The notes: generated by a model not told the origin, from the letters alone. 64,000 bases of DNA from Turnera subulata (GCA_028386065.3 JAKUCV010002880.1:228952-292951); one strand, 5' to 3'; shown: positions 33,401-43,936, numbered from the stretch's first letter. Numbers and translations: made by a program.

Positions 33401-34141
33401 ATCTTTACTACTGGAATTATTATGTTAAATTTAACTCACGGAACCTGATTGGTAACCATATTTGGAGGAGGAAATCAATGTTGAAAACTTAACATTCTTT
33501 ATGATTCCTAAGCACTCAAAGGGCCAATAGAACTCATGTGTTGATTTCTATATATACAGATAAATGGTTATTTGATCCAGCGATTTTTGGACTTTGTGCA
33601 AGTTATATGCATTTAAATGATGCATTGGCTTGCGTATTCTGTCATTTAACTTTATGTACCCCAACTTAATTATTTTTTCTTCATCAGTTTGTCCTGAAGC
33701 AGTTTGACAATCCATTGTCAAAGAGGTTAAATGATGTGGTGAATGAGATTCGGCGCCAAAGATGTTCTTACCTTCGGTATGGCCAATAGTTGACTAAAAC
33801 ATTTTTGGTTGCAAAAGTCCATTACATATATATTTTTTATTTATGCAAATGGTTTTTATTGCAGCTTATCTTTGTGCAAGAAAGGAGATCCATCAGGTTA
33901 GTTTCTTGGATCCACCCTTTGTAATTACAAATAAGGGAATTATTATCCCGATGAACTGCCAGGATGTAAGTAACATATTCCAGAATTGATAAGATTGCGG
34001 TTGTTGCTCACCTTTTTTTCTTTGGCAGGACTGCTTTTCTTCTCCCATTTGGTTGAAGACAAAGTCCCTACAGGGGGTCTCTCTTATGTCGAGTTTCTGG
34101 TACATGTACACCGGCAAATCCAGAACAAAATGTCCTCATGA
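21408..34141 (+). CDS. SEC24: SEC24 COPII coat subunit, 24 exons
   Basis: SEC24 selects cargo in the inner COPII coat at ER exit sites. Exons: 21408-22205, 23495-23722, 23838-23912, 24032-24130, 24476-24587, 24943-25070, 25193-25312, 25604-25681, 27193-27270, 27402-27494, 28091-28145, 28997-29073, 29815-29886, 30006-30089, 30853-30972, 31107-31175, 31556-31633, 31826-31964, 32247-32411, 32902-33047, 33129-33308, 33688-33776, 33865-33896 and 34029-34141. They join in frame to 1075 residues. Residues 1 to about 340 are Pro/Gly/Gln-rich and disordered. A four-Cys zinc finger follows (C412, C415, C434, C437). The trunk domain begins at [14 protein letters not shown], followed by the beta-sandwich, helical and gelsolin-like parts, ending QIQNKMSS. 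The N-terminal MAANVPPGA and [11 protein letters not shown] resemble the Arabidopsis CEF/AT4G32640 branch rather than SEC24A. Introns 11 and 20 start with GC. Intron 1 holds a long foldback and intron 8 a SINE. Confidence 0.93.
22673..22783. ncRNA. Near-perfect foldback in SEC24 intron 1 (miRNA-like)
   Basis: The arms 22673-22698 and 22758-22783 are reverse complements over 26 bases with one difference (G in the left arm opposite T in the right, a G-U pair in RNA). The loop is 59 bases. The arm core reads GATATCCCCCTGACTGAGAG. There is no flanking duplication of the kind expected for a small transposon. A short MIR-type precursor or siRNA foldback is possible. I do not recognise the sequence as a known miRNA, and a transposon relic is not excluded. 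Confidence 0.35.
26521..26615 (-). mobile_element. tRNA-derived SINE in SEC24 intron 8
   Basis: Read on the minus strand, the sequence starts with a tRNA-like head: box A-like TAGTTTAATGG, an anticodon-arm-like hairpin CTCTTGC/GCAAGAG, and a T-arm-like GACTC-GAATTT-GAGTC. It ends in an A-rich tail (T-run at 26521-26525 on the plus strand). Possible decayed target duplications are 26509-26520 and 26621-26632 (10 of 12 identical). It is too short and too mismatched to be a functional tRNA gene. Confidence 0.45.
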
Positions 34142-34677
34142 TTTTGCACATCTTCCTCTTGGACGAGTTTTTATCAGCCCCATGTAACGGCAATATTGAT
34201 TTCAAAGTACAATCAGAGCATCTTTCATACGCTACTCCAGAGTCACAATGGTCGTTTCTTATTTATGGAAATCAAGCCAGGATGAATTCTTTCTCCTACG
34301 AGCTCTCTTGAAGTAGGGTTGTGGATCAATAGGGCGGCGGACGGCAATAATAAGACTACAGGGATTGGATTGCTGTGTTGCTCCTTCCTCATCCTCTTGA
34401 CTTTTAATTTTATTTTAATCATGTTTCTGGTCTACTGTAACAATCCTCAAATCTCCCCTCCTCATTTGGATGGTGGTGGTAGACAACGAACAGATGCTTG
34501 AGAGTTGGTGGTGGCAAACAGCACCATAAGCACTCTTGTAGTGGTGAGAGAGAATGTAAAAACAATTTTTGTTGTAACTCTACACATTTTGTTTAGTGTA
34601 TACATTGCATAAGGCCACTTTAACGCGTAGTTCTATTTGGTTTCGTATTTTTTAAGAACAGGAATATTTTGGTTTGG

Positions 34678-34764
34678 TAGGCCTCGCCTTCCCCTTCTCT
34701 TGTTCTTTGTATTTGAAGAAAATGAAATGTGTAGGCCCCGCCTTCCCCTTCTCTTGTTCTTTGT
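34678..34764 (+). repeat. Tandem repeat, 54-bp period
   Basis: The unit beginning TAGGCC(T/C)CGCCTTCCCC occurs at 34678-34710 and again at 34732-34764 with one difference across 33 bases. It lies downstream of SEC24 and is probably non-coding. Confidence 0.8.
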
Positions 34765-35385
34765 TTTATCACCAGGCAGTATATGTTTTATTTAGACTTG
34801 ATCTTATTTTCCTAGTGCATAGGCAAACAAGGGCTCTATGCTTGTGCATATTTTCCATGATATTTTACTCTCTTTTTCGTCCAATACATAACATATCATT
34901 AAACTTAAAACATAGCATGCATAGTAGACACTTGAACAGAGCAACCAAATTGAAACAGCCATGAAAAATGAGCCTAATAAAAGCATTAAGAACACCATAG
35001 GTTCCTAAAACTCCATAAATATGAAAATGAACATGACTGAAAAATGCCCAGGGCCAGATAAGACCGCTCCATCCATGTTCCATTTTCTCACAGAAAAGGC
35101 TACACAAGGATTGAACCCAAATGAGCACATGTTGCAACCAGAAAAACCACCAAACTAGGTAGGGCTTGATATTGTATTGTACTTATAAGGCAAAAATAAC
35201 AGATGAGATTATTAGATCCACATCAAAAGTATATTGGTGATTCAAAACTATAACCATAGAGCTAAAATACTTTTTCCTTAAGATATATACCTTTTTTTTT
35301 TTTTTTCCTCAATTCGGTATCTCCAGCTTTGCCTCTTAGAAATATACTTTAATAGTTTAATTACCGCATGCTGTCAATTGTTGTC

Positions 35386-35425
35386 ATAAAAATATGGAGG
35401 GAGTTCTCGAGGTACGCAACAAGGT
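35386..35425 (+). repeat. 40-bp dispersed direct repeat, copy 1
   Basis: These 40 bases are identical to 37099-37138. Sequence downstream of both copies keeps weak similarity (a shared AAAAGGCT). The copies flank the MITE, the kinase fragment and the SINE, which points to a local duplication. Confidence 0.8.
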
Positions 35426-35551
35426 TGCCAAGCCTATTCCTACAAAAAGGCTGAAAGAGGAGGTAATGAAGAAACATGTTGGATTTGGTTAAAGACGCTC
35501 AATAACATTCAGGAATCCTATGATGGGGGCCGGGACGTTAATATCCGTGTG

Positions 35552-36151
35552 TAGGGTGAATATTCGGGAATTTGGATTGGAATGTTTGATTTTCGGTATG
35601 GAATTCGGGATCCCAAAACTGTCAAAATCTGTCAAAATCTTTATCCATACTAAATTCCAAATTTCAATATCCTGAATTCTAAATTCCTGAATTTTAATTT
35701 GGATAATTTGGGATAGTTCTAATCATCCCGAATTTATTACATATTCTTTAATCTACTTGCAAAATTACATAATCTAAAAATTTTCTAAAATTACATAATC
35801 TAAAAGTTACATAATTTTAAAATTTTTGAATTATCTATTTTCTAATTTTATCTTAAAATGATTTAATAAGCATAAACTAATAATAAAATATCAAAATAAG
35901 AGTAAAAGTATTCAGTTGCAAATTTGAAAAATTATATACTCAAAATTATAAATAAAACGACGTCGTTTTGATAAAAATTTTCGGGATCTAAAATTTTTAG
36001 AATCCCTGTCCAGTCTAAACCCAAATTGTAATTCGGGATCGTCCGTACCAAATTTTAATGCTTATTTGGACTATTTAGAATTACAAACGTAGTGTTATTT
36101 GGATTCGGGATTCGGAATTTTTGGATTGTTCGGGATCGGTGCTCATCCCTA
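35552..36151. mobile_element. Non-autonomous hAT element (MITE), 600 bp
   Basis: The element is flanked by the 8-bp target duplication TCCGTGTG (35544-35551 and 36152-36159), the length typical of hAT transposases. Its ends are imperfect inverted repeats: TAGGGTGAATATTCGGGA on the left, and TAGGGATGAGCACCGATCCC on the right read inward. The interior is AT-rich with repeated AATTCGGGA and GGATTCGGGA motifs and has no transposase ORF, so it would need a transposase from elsewhere. Confidence 0.85.
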
Positions 36152-36413
36152 TCCGTGTGTCACTTTTTGATATAGGTACAATAGAGCTGGCCTTATTTCA
36201 ATAGAAAATAACTGATATATATATGCTGCATGATTTGTTTTTATGCACTGCACAAATACATTAGAGAGGTTACATTTCTTGGTGGTAATAGATCCATCTG
36301 CACAGAAAGATGGAAACTTAATTCCAGAGTTCTTTTTCTTTTCGTAAAAGGGTCAATGACTTATCATTGTATGCGGGTACTTCAATGTTTTCAACTGATA
36401 TTTCCTTTTGCAG

Positions 36414-36717
36414 AATTGACACAAAAAAAAAATGTAGGAACTGTGGCATTAAAACCGTTCCCTATGCATTGGAGCCTCCCTGCAGTTCACTTGAAGACTG
36501 CAATTACTGGCCAAACACAACTTGTGCACCAAGGGATGGAAAAAATGTAGGAACTGTGGCATTAAAACCGTTCCCTATGCATTGGAGCCTCCCTGCAGTT
36601 CACTTGAAGACTGCAATTACTGGCCAAACACAACTTGTGCACCAAGGGATGGAATAGAAAGGTGCCTTTGTTACGAACCCTTTAAATGGGACTCCAAGAG
36701 AATAGGCTGCATTCCAG
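36414..36717 (+). pseudogene. Receptor-like kinase ectodomain fragment
   Basis: An exon-like segment bounded by TTTTGCAG and CCAG|GTACG encodes a Cys-rich piece: CRNCGIKTVPYALEPPCS, then DCNYWPNTTC, then GIERCLCYEPFKWDSKRIGC. The second half resembles the C-x-DWPNSTC...RRCLCN-x-FxWDG segment of plant S-domain (G-type lectin) receptor kinases. A 113-bp unit (36433-36545 and 36546-36654) is tandemly duplicated, and because 113 is not a multiple of three the frame is lost between copies. No lectin or kinase domain follows, so this is a remnant. The family assignment is tentative. Confidence 0.45.
36433..36654 (+). repeat. Exact 113-bp tandem duplication
   Basis: Two adjacent copies start at 36433 and 36546 and are identical over about 109 bases. 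Identity this high implies a recent event or an assembly duplication. It breaks the frame of the receptor-kinase fragment. Confidence 0.9.
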
Positions 36718-36812
36718 GTACGATTTTCTTCTTACATGTATGATTTTTATCTGGAGTGAAACCCACAGACTAACTCTCTGAGACTAATACTAGATATGGT
36801 TAACCATATGGC

Positions 36813-36936
36813 ATTTCCCCTTGCCTTAAGGCTTGGTGGGTTGAGGTCCCGGGTTCAAACCGTGGACAGCGCGTTGTGTAGTGGGATTTAGGATGAGTTT
36901 AGTGGGGTTTGGGTAGATCGTTGTATAAAAAAAAAA
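36813..36936 (+). mobile_element. SINE with 17-bp target site duplication
   Basis: A 124-bp insertion ends in a run of 10-11 A residues and is flanked by a perfect 17-bp duplication starting ATGGTTAACCATATGGC (36796-36812 and 36937-36953). It contains a pol III box B (GGTTCAAACC near 36855) preceded by GAGGTCCCG. A clear box A is not visible, so the head may be truncated. Body, tail and long target duplication together identify a retroposed tRNA-type SINE. Confidence 0.85.
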
Positions 36937-37098
36937 ATGGTTAACCATATGGCTTTTATATCAGTACATTTTTCTATAATCTTGTAGCATATATAAACAA
37001 ATTCATTTGCCTTCCAGCATGTGGTTTTCATCCATGTAAAAAAGCTTGAACATTAGCTCCTTTCATTTCAATGCCACAGTTCTAAAATAATATTCACT

Positions 37099-37138
37099 AT
37101 AAAAATATGGAGGGAGTTCTCGAGGTACGCAACAAGGT
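37099..37138 (+). repeat. 40-bp dispersed direct repeat, copy 2
   Basis: This is identical to 35386-35425. See the first copy for context. Confidence 0.8.
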
Positions 37139-38050
37139 CACAATCCTCTGCTCAAAAGGCTAAGGTACATTTGTCCTACTATGGTTTAACTTTCCATGGC
37201 TATGCATAGGGGAGGGCAAAAATACCATACCGATCGAACCGTACTCGTACCGACCGGTTCGAAAATTTGGTCCAAAAGCACTCATAGGTACGGAGTCGGT
37301 ACGAGTATCGGTTCGAAAATTTGGTCCAAAAGCAGTCATAGGTACGGTATGTACCATACATGCTCTCACTTGGTATGATCTCCATTTTCTTAAAATCGGT
37401 TCGGTCAGAAACCGACTAAAATTGAACCAATAATTTAACCTCATACTACCTTTACCCAGTTATCCTAATTAACCAGTATAAAAGCTTCTCTACACACCCT
37501 GCGTAGCCAACACCAAAACCTAATTCACTCCACACGCTCTCTCTTTCACTCATCTCTCTCAAGTCCCAACTCATCTTTCCCAAATGGATATTGAAATAAA
37601 TCTCTTCCTCCATCTCCCTTGGTTGTCACCACACTGTTGACATCAACTTCTTGTCCCTCTCCAATGGTACCAATTCCTAAATTACGGTATGTTCTTCTCC
37701 TTTTCTTTTCAAAATAACCACTTCCAAAGTAACCACTTATTTACAATTGATTTTCTACCCTTTTAAATCTGGTCCTTTCAGTCTCAACAATTCTAGATCC
37801 CGTCTTTTATAAATAATTTATCTTAGACTTACTGATGACTTTTTACACTTTTTCATTTCAGGTTGGAAGTTACAGAGAAGTAGATAATTCATAATGGTAC
37901 TTCGTATATTTTAGTTATAGGCTTTTAGTCTTTCAGGCAAACAATTATTACTTATAAGCCTATATACATTATTCTCTCCTTTTATTTGATTTTGATTTTG
38001 AAATTTTAAATATGCAACACAAATATCCTTGATTGAATTTCATGTGGAGT

Positions 38051-39770
38051 TAATAGTTTTTTCTATCCTTAAACTTTATCGATTTCATATTTCTTGTCCC
38101 TTGTCATTAAATTTCACTAATCATGTCTCTGAACTTACGATTTACCGGGTTATCCTGTCCTTCTTACAGCCTACAGTCGGTTGAAAACTGAGGTGTTGAC
38201 ATGTGTCGGTGGGGCCAGCACCTTCCATTTTTTTCAACCGTTATTTTTCTTTTCCCAAATTTAAATTTAATAAATCTTATTTTTAGGACCCGTAGGACCC
38301 ACACCCTCCTCCTTTTTATTCTTTTTTCTCTTTTCTTTTTTTCCTAATTTAATTCCTAAAATATATTTCAATTAAATATCAAAAACATTACTTTTATCTT
38401 CCTCTCCCCCATCCTCCCCTCTCCACCTCCACCTCCACAAGCAATCTTCTCCTGCCCCATCCCAAAATGGCAGTGCAGTGCTCCACTCCCAAGACTTGTT
38501 TTTTTGTGTGACAAAAACTAACAAATTTAATACAAACCTATAACAGATTTAGGAACATAAAACTCACTAACTACAGTTTCTTATGTGTGGGTGTTTTAAT
38601 TGTGGTTTTGCAGTAGAAAAAGCACGCAAAAATCAACAAATTTAATACAAACCTCTAATAGATTTAGGAACATAAAAATCACTAACTGCAGATGCTTATG
38701 TGTGGGCGTTTTAATTGTGGCTTTGCAGTAGAAAGAGCTAAAGGATGATGTTACTGTTACTTTAAAACACTTTCCAAGTTTTTGACTCGACTTTACTTCT
38801 AGCCTGTCTACCCTAAAACCAAGTACTGTAGCCAAAGCTCCAAAGCAAAACCACTACCCCTAAGCAATCCAAACCCCTAACCAATTTAAAAACAAAAACC
38901 CATTAATGTAAAAAAAAAAAACAAAATCGATTGTTGCTGGGCTCTGCCATCTTCGCCGCGGGGGAGGGGTTGCAAGATCTATCTGGTGTTGTTAAGGGTC
39001 AGAGCACTGCTATCTCTGGCGATGCACTGTCGAGCTTTGGTTGACTTGGTGGCGCTGTTGGATGCCCGACGTGGAGATTCAGATGGTGGAGCGCGATGCC
39101 ATTGCTGCTCTCCTTGTTGAACTCCATGGATCAATTTTTCATTGTGTTCGGACATGGATTGGTTCGGGTCGCGGATCTCTACAGCGAGGAAGAAGATAGT
39201 TCATGGCGTTGCAAATATGTTGGAGAAAGCTCGCGATTATGTTTGGTTTGGAATTTGAGTTACAGTGATTCATGATTTTCTTCAAGATGATCTTTTTATA
39301 AGATTTAGTTTCTTTTTTAGCTTTGTAATTCTTTTAAAAACACGACATCATTTAGAACGGGCTTCTCTTACCCCAGATAATAATAAAGATAATTTATTTA
39401 ATTTAAATAAGAATTTTATGAATTAAATTTTGGAAACAAAAGAAAAAATTAACAAATGGTCAGATAATTGCCCCACGTGTCAGTAGTGTTGTGATTGTCA
39501 AAAAAAAGAAAAAATTTATTTTGGAAAAAATGATTTTTGAAAAACAAATAAAAAAGTAAAAATAATTAAAAATTAGATAATCCGTGGGTCCCACAAAACA
39601 CGTGTCAGCACTATGGGAACTCACCTGTTGTAGGAGGTGAAAATGACAACATGGCCCGGTAAATTGAGAGTTCAGGGACATCAAGAGTAAACTTAAACGA
39701 AGAGGGACAACAAATACGAAATCAACAAAATGGAAGGATATAAAAAACTTTTTTACCTCTGCGTACAAGA
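38051..39770. repeat. Inner long inverted repeat (~200-bp arms)
   Basis: The left arm (about 38051-38280) and the right arm (about 39560-39770, reversed) share ordered segments: GTTTTTT(C/A)TATCCTT, ATTTCATATTTCTTGTCCC/ATTTCGTATTTGTTGTCCC, GATGTCCCTGAACT/CATGTCTCTGAACT, TTTACCGGG, GACACGTGT/GACATGTGT. Long terminal inverted repeats with non-coding contents suggest a Mutator-like non-autonomous element, but no 9-bp target duplication is evident. Confidence 0.45.
38521..38738 (+). repeat. Tandem repeat, 115-bp period
   Basis: Units at 38521-38623 and 38636-38738 begin ACAAATTTAATACAAACCT and end GCAGTAGAAA(A/G)AGC, with about ten differences. They lie inside the inner inverted repeat. Confidence 0.8.
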
Positions 39771-40030
39771 AACAAGCAAAATAAAGCAATAGATTGTACA
39801 GCAAAGTAAACTTTGGTTCTTTTATTTTTCAAGATCTATAAAACTTAAAAAGTAGGTATGGTACGATATATTTTGTACCGAACCAACATCGATCTAAGTC
39901 GGTACGGCACAAATCGGTATATAAGAAAGTCTGTATGAGTTCGTGTCAGTATAGAGAGGTAGTGGGAAATTTATTACCGACATAAAAGTCGACACGGTAT
40001 ATACCGTGCCGACCATTTGCTCTCCCCATG

Positions 40031-40776
40031 TATGAGGCATATCCTATTTCATATGCTTACTATACATGACTATGCATGAGCTTTTTGGAGCTAATGCACA
40101 AGTAGTGAAGATCATGAATTCTATTTTGCTAAATATGTTATGCATGTCCATCAATGAAAGATGCACATGAGGTGCATAACGGATGCTTGACTATGCAAAG
40201 AATTCTATTTGACATAATATGATGCACATGATAATGTATGAGGGAATTCTATGAATTTACATGACAATGCATCAAATCGCGTAAAATGTTCTATTCTAAG
40301 CTTCGGGTTTATGTGTTGCAAGTGTATGTGACGAGTTTACATGTTTGTGATGTCTATGTGTTTGTGGCGGGATTGGGTGGGCTTATATGTCATGGCATTC
40401 GGGTAAGGTTACGACGATGCTCCTCCTTTTCTTAAGCCAAAGGACTAAATCTTTGTATTCTTTTCTCCATTGAAAATTTTCCTTTTCTTTGGCCATGAAT
40501 ATCTAAACCTCGTTGACGAGGCGCCCCTGTAGAGTTTTCTACCCACGGTTAACTTTAATCCTGTTAAGAACTTTCCCATGCTTTGGCCACTACCTAGTCA
40601 ACCTTGCAAATGATGCACCTTCGTGAAGTCTTCCTAATCTAACTTTAACCTCGTTTAAGATCTTTCAACACTTCTAAACAGGGAGTTCGGCCGAGTTTAC
40701 TCCCAATTCCTTTCAACTTTATCTCGGTTCAGCGCAGACTAACCCTAGAGCTCTCAACAACAACTCTAAGACTATT
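40031..40776. other. Intergenic, no gene seen
   Basis: This AT-rich spacer between the inverted-repeat region and the gypsy element has short TATGCATGA-like repeats (40050-40240). No ORF or transposon end is recognised. Confidence 0.5.
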
Positions 40777-40781
40777 AATAG
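40777..40781. repeat. Target site duplication, left (AATAG)
   Basis: AATAG directly precedes the 5' LTR, and AACAG (49723-49727) directly follows the 3' LTR. They match at 4 of 5 bases, consistent with the 5-bp duplication of Ty3/gypsy integrase plus one later mutation. Confidence 0.6.
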
Positions 40782-42916
40782 TGTAACAGCCCGGGTAAAA
40801 TTTTATATTTTACCGGGACTGTAAAAACGCTTTGTAAAGTAATTTACCATGTAAAATAATCTTAGGTAATTATTTCAGGGTAAATTATGCATCGGATTCC
40901 GAAACCGACTCTTACCCTACGCTCGGGATTTTTCTGCGGATTTTACGGACCAAAGTTGGAATTTTACGGGTCCAGGAATCTTCAGAAAAGTCAGGCTTAA
41001 CCTCGAATTATCGGGCCAGAAATAAAGTCAAGGGGGTATTATAGTTATTTTCTGGTCCGGACAGGACACGACTGCATAATTGAAATTATGCAGCCGCCTC
41101 TTTCCTGTTATGCTCGTGAAATTCTTGCTTCCCTGTTATGCCCGTGAGCTGCTCCCATTATTTTTACCTGACTGCACTCTTCATCCTCACCCTGCAAACT
41201 CACTGCCTGCAAACCCCACCTGCATAAACACATCATAGCTCACCTCCTTCTACAATTTCCCTGCAAAACCACACAACACCAAACACTAAACCAACCAGAA
41301 AAAAAGAAGAGAAAAGTTAGCAAAAGAAAAAGAAAAAAAAAAGAAAAACAAACCATACACAAACACCACCAACGAGCCACCTCACCACCACACGCCGCCG
41401 CCACTCAACGCCTTCCTCCACGCGTCACTGTTCACACGACGCCCTCACCGCCACCCTTCCGTCGACGTCGCCGTTCGAGTGCAGCCTTCGTCGCCCGATT
41501 GCACCTCCCGACGCGACACCAGTGGCTAGGACCCGACGGACGCCTCCTTTCTCCCCGTTGCAGCCGCCGCCGTCGAGCTCTGTCCCCTGCTGCACCATGA
41601 TCTGCAGATCGCCTCGCCTCAGCGCCGCGTCGTCCTCCCAGCCGTCGTCTTGCCCCGACCTCGCGCCTCCTCTTCCGTGCCGTCAAGCAGCCGCCCTGGC
41701 CCGTCAATCTCGCGCCGCCATTCCTAGGAATTGATAACGAGCAGTACCCTGAGGAGCCTGAGCCGGAACACTTCGAGGACTATCAGGAATAGGAAATCGG
41801 CTAAGGTGAGGATAAGTAAATATTTATATACTACCGTAGTACCAAGTTGCTGTTGTGTTATATGCTTGAATAATTCTTTATGGCTGTGAATAGTTGTTGT
41901 GAGATGAATTTAATTGTTGTTTGTTGCCGTTGATGTTGCTGAATTGATGCTACTATTGGTGTTATTGGTAATATTAGAAATGTGGTATTAGTGGGTTATT
42001 TCTATTGTTGTTGACTGTAGAGTACCGAGGGTACTGGTTAAATAAGTTTGTATTATCCAGACGAGCAGAGAGGCTGTGAGCCTGCTCGGGATAATGAGAG
42101 AATGGAGGATGGTAGAAATTAAGTAACTAGGAATAATTAAACTGGTCACATCTAGACATCTAGTAATCACACTTAAATGTTGGAATAGCCAGATGGTAGT
42201 CTTATTTTTATGGTGTAGGGGGAGAGTGTGCTTGGGGTCTGCTCCCTGTCTGTACTAGTTTTTATTTTAGGCGCTGGGGGAGAGTGTGCTTGGGGTCTAC
42301 TCCCTGTCTATGCCAGTTTTACGTGGAGGTACCAGGGCGGGGTCCACGGGCTAGCTAGCTTGACTACCAGGTGACAACCATCATTTAACTAGTGATAGGG
42401 GCCCTGTTAATAAAATTGGTATAGCGTGTCTAGAATCACAGAGTATGTTATTTAGTGTTCGTATGAACCTTAGATAATTGCTGTTGATGTGACTTGGATT
42501 ATTTACGGCTATTGTATATGTATATTTGCTTATGGATTTTACCCGGTGAGCACTTCGGACTCACCCCTCGCCTGCGTGACCTGGTCGCGTAGTTTGATTG
42601 TGCGTAGCTCAGGTACGTTCGAGGCAAGCTGTGGCGCACCCTCTGCCAGGCCCGGATCCATCCTGTGTTGCATCATGTTTATACTGTTGTCTGTTGTTGT
42701 GTTGTATTAAGACTTTCACTACTTGCATTTAATAACTCTGTGGATTAATGCTTGTTGTAATAATGTTTCCGTACCGGGACAAGTACGGTTGATGTATTAT
42801 GTACTTTTAATGTATTAATTCTGTTGGTTGTGATATTTACCGCTGTGGTTATTGTAATAGTATGTGGTCCCACGTGTTTACTGTGTATAATGGTAAATAC
42901 GGAACGGGGCGTTTCA
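40782..42916 (+). repeat. 5' LTR of the gypsy element
   Basis: This LTR is 2135 bp, from TGTAACAG to GTTTCA. A palindrome (about GGGTAAAAT/ATTTTACC) lies at its very start. A purine-rich tract at 41293-41350 is followed by a GC-rich block (41390-41735), then the UUCG stem-loop at 42545-42565. It is 70 bp longer than the 3' LTR, mainly from a 58-bp tandem duplication at 42223-42338 and a 13-bp indel near 41620. Confidence 0.95.
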
Positions 42917-42918
42917 TT

Positions 42919-42936
42919 TTGGTAGCGGAGCAGGCT
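42919..42936 (+). other. Primer-binding site (initiator tRNA-Met type)
   Basis: TGGTAGCGGAGCAGG begins three bases after the 5' LTR. It resembles the standard TGGTATCAGAGC complement of the plant initiator tRNA-Met 3' end, with changes at three or four positions. Its position and first bases support the call. The mismatches may reflect decay. Confidence 0.7.
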
Positions 42937-43033
42937 GTAGGTCATTGGTTGTTGTTTGATTATTTGTGCATATCCTGCTCCACATGTTATAAATATGATA
43001 CTCATGTATACATCTTCATATAGGTAGGACGAG

Positions 43034-43936
43034 ATGGATCCAGCTGAGGGACACCAGCATGCCGCCCAACAGCACTTGGAAGAGGACCAAGTGTCAATCG
43101 GTCAACCGCATGCCTACGTGGATGAGCCACATGTTTACGATGGGGTACCGGGTATGCCGTACCAGATGTCCTTGCAGATGATGCACATGATGACCCAGAT
43201 CCTTCACCGACTGACAGCTGGGGGACCTGTCGAGGACCCTGTTTTCACCAAGCTATCTGAGCTTGGAGCTGAGCCATTCTCAGGAGCGACCGACCCTCGT
43301 AAGGCAGACGAGTGGCTATGCCAGATTGCCAGGGTCATGCTTAAGATCAAGTGCACAACTGACCAGTGGGCGAACTATGCCGCTTTTCTTTTCCGTGAGG
43401 AAGCAGCAACTTGGTGGGAATCTACCACAAGAGACCTGCCGAAACCTGTGGTGATGCCATGGGCTGAGTTCACGGCCATGTTTAATGACAAGTTCATTAC
43501 CGAAGAATTCCAGGAGCGCATGCAGTGCGAATTCCTGGAATTGTGTCAGGATGGTATGACCGTGACAGAGTACGAGAAGAAGTTTGATCGTCTGTCCCTG
43601 TATGTTGGAGATCTGGTAGCAACTACCAAAGCCAGATGCCAACGTTTCTGGAGAGGTTTGCATCCTGACATCCGAGCTATCATGGGATGTAAGGACTATG
43701 CTGGATATCAGGACATGGTGAGGGATGCTCAGAAGGCTGAAGTCACATGCCGTGATCAACAGGAGTATCGCCGGAAGAGAAATGCACCGTAGGTTCCACC
43801 TAGTCAGAAAAAGAAGCCTTATGTACCTGCCACTAGTGCACTTGTAGCTGGACGTGGACATTATCAGCAGATGACCTAGGGACGTGGTTGGACTAACAAC
43901 CGCGGAGCTTCGATTGGAGGATGGAGTGGACCTGGA
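43034..43936 (+). pseudogene. gag: Gypsy gag (capsid region), interrupted
   Basis: The ATG at 43034 opens 252 codons. The segment ATWWESTTRDL...FNDKFITEEFQERMQCEFLEL...VTEYEKKFDRLSLYV is the retrotransposon gag domain. An amber codon at 43790-43792 and another at 43877-43879 interrupt an otherwise continuous frame that runs into the zinc-knuckle region of the next ORF (same frame). Both could come from single C-to-T changes of Gln codons. Confidence 0.9.

Larger units (their letters stand above)
34142..35551. other. SEC24 3' UTR and repeat-rich spacer
   Basis: The first part is the SEC24 3' UTR. After about 34620 no gene is recognisable. The spacer includes a 33-bp direct repeat, a 40-bp repeat shared with 37099-37138, and a poly-T run near 35291-35307. 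Confidence 0.5.
37207..40028. mobile_element. Terminal-inverted-repeat element with nested repeats
   Basis: The ends GGGGAGGGCAAAAATACC (37209) and, read inward from 40027, GGGGAGAGCAAATGGTCGG are imperfect inverted repeats, continued by GGTACGGTA-type motifs on both sides. The flanks share ATGCAT/ATGTAT, too weak to prove a target duplication. The left end holds a 54-bp tandem repeat (37256-37293 and 37310-37347). The interior contains a second inverted-repeat pair and a GC-rich patch at 38930-39260, but no transposase. It could be one hAT-like element carrying another, or two unrelated insertions. Confidence 0.45.

Noticed and set aside
36840..36870. tRNA gene suggested by GGTTCAAACC
   Set aside because: No acceptor stem or anticodon arm can be formed. 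The A-tail and target duplication identify a SINE.
41432..41734. Ala/Arg/Pro-rich ORFs within the gypsy LTRs (also 48194-48617)
   Set aside because: They come from the GC-rich leader block of the LTR. The two LTR copies differ by indels that do not respect a frame.
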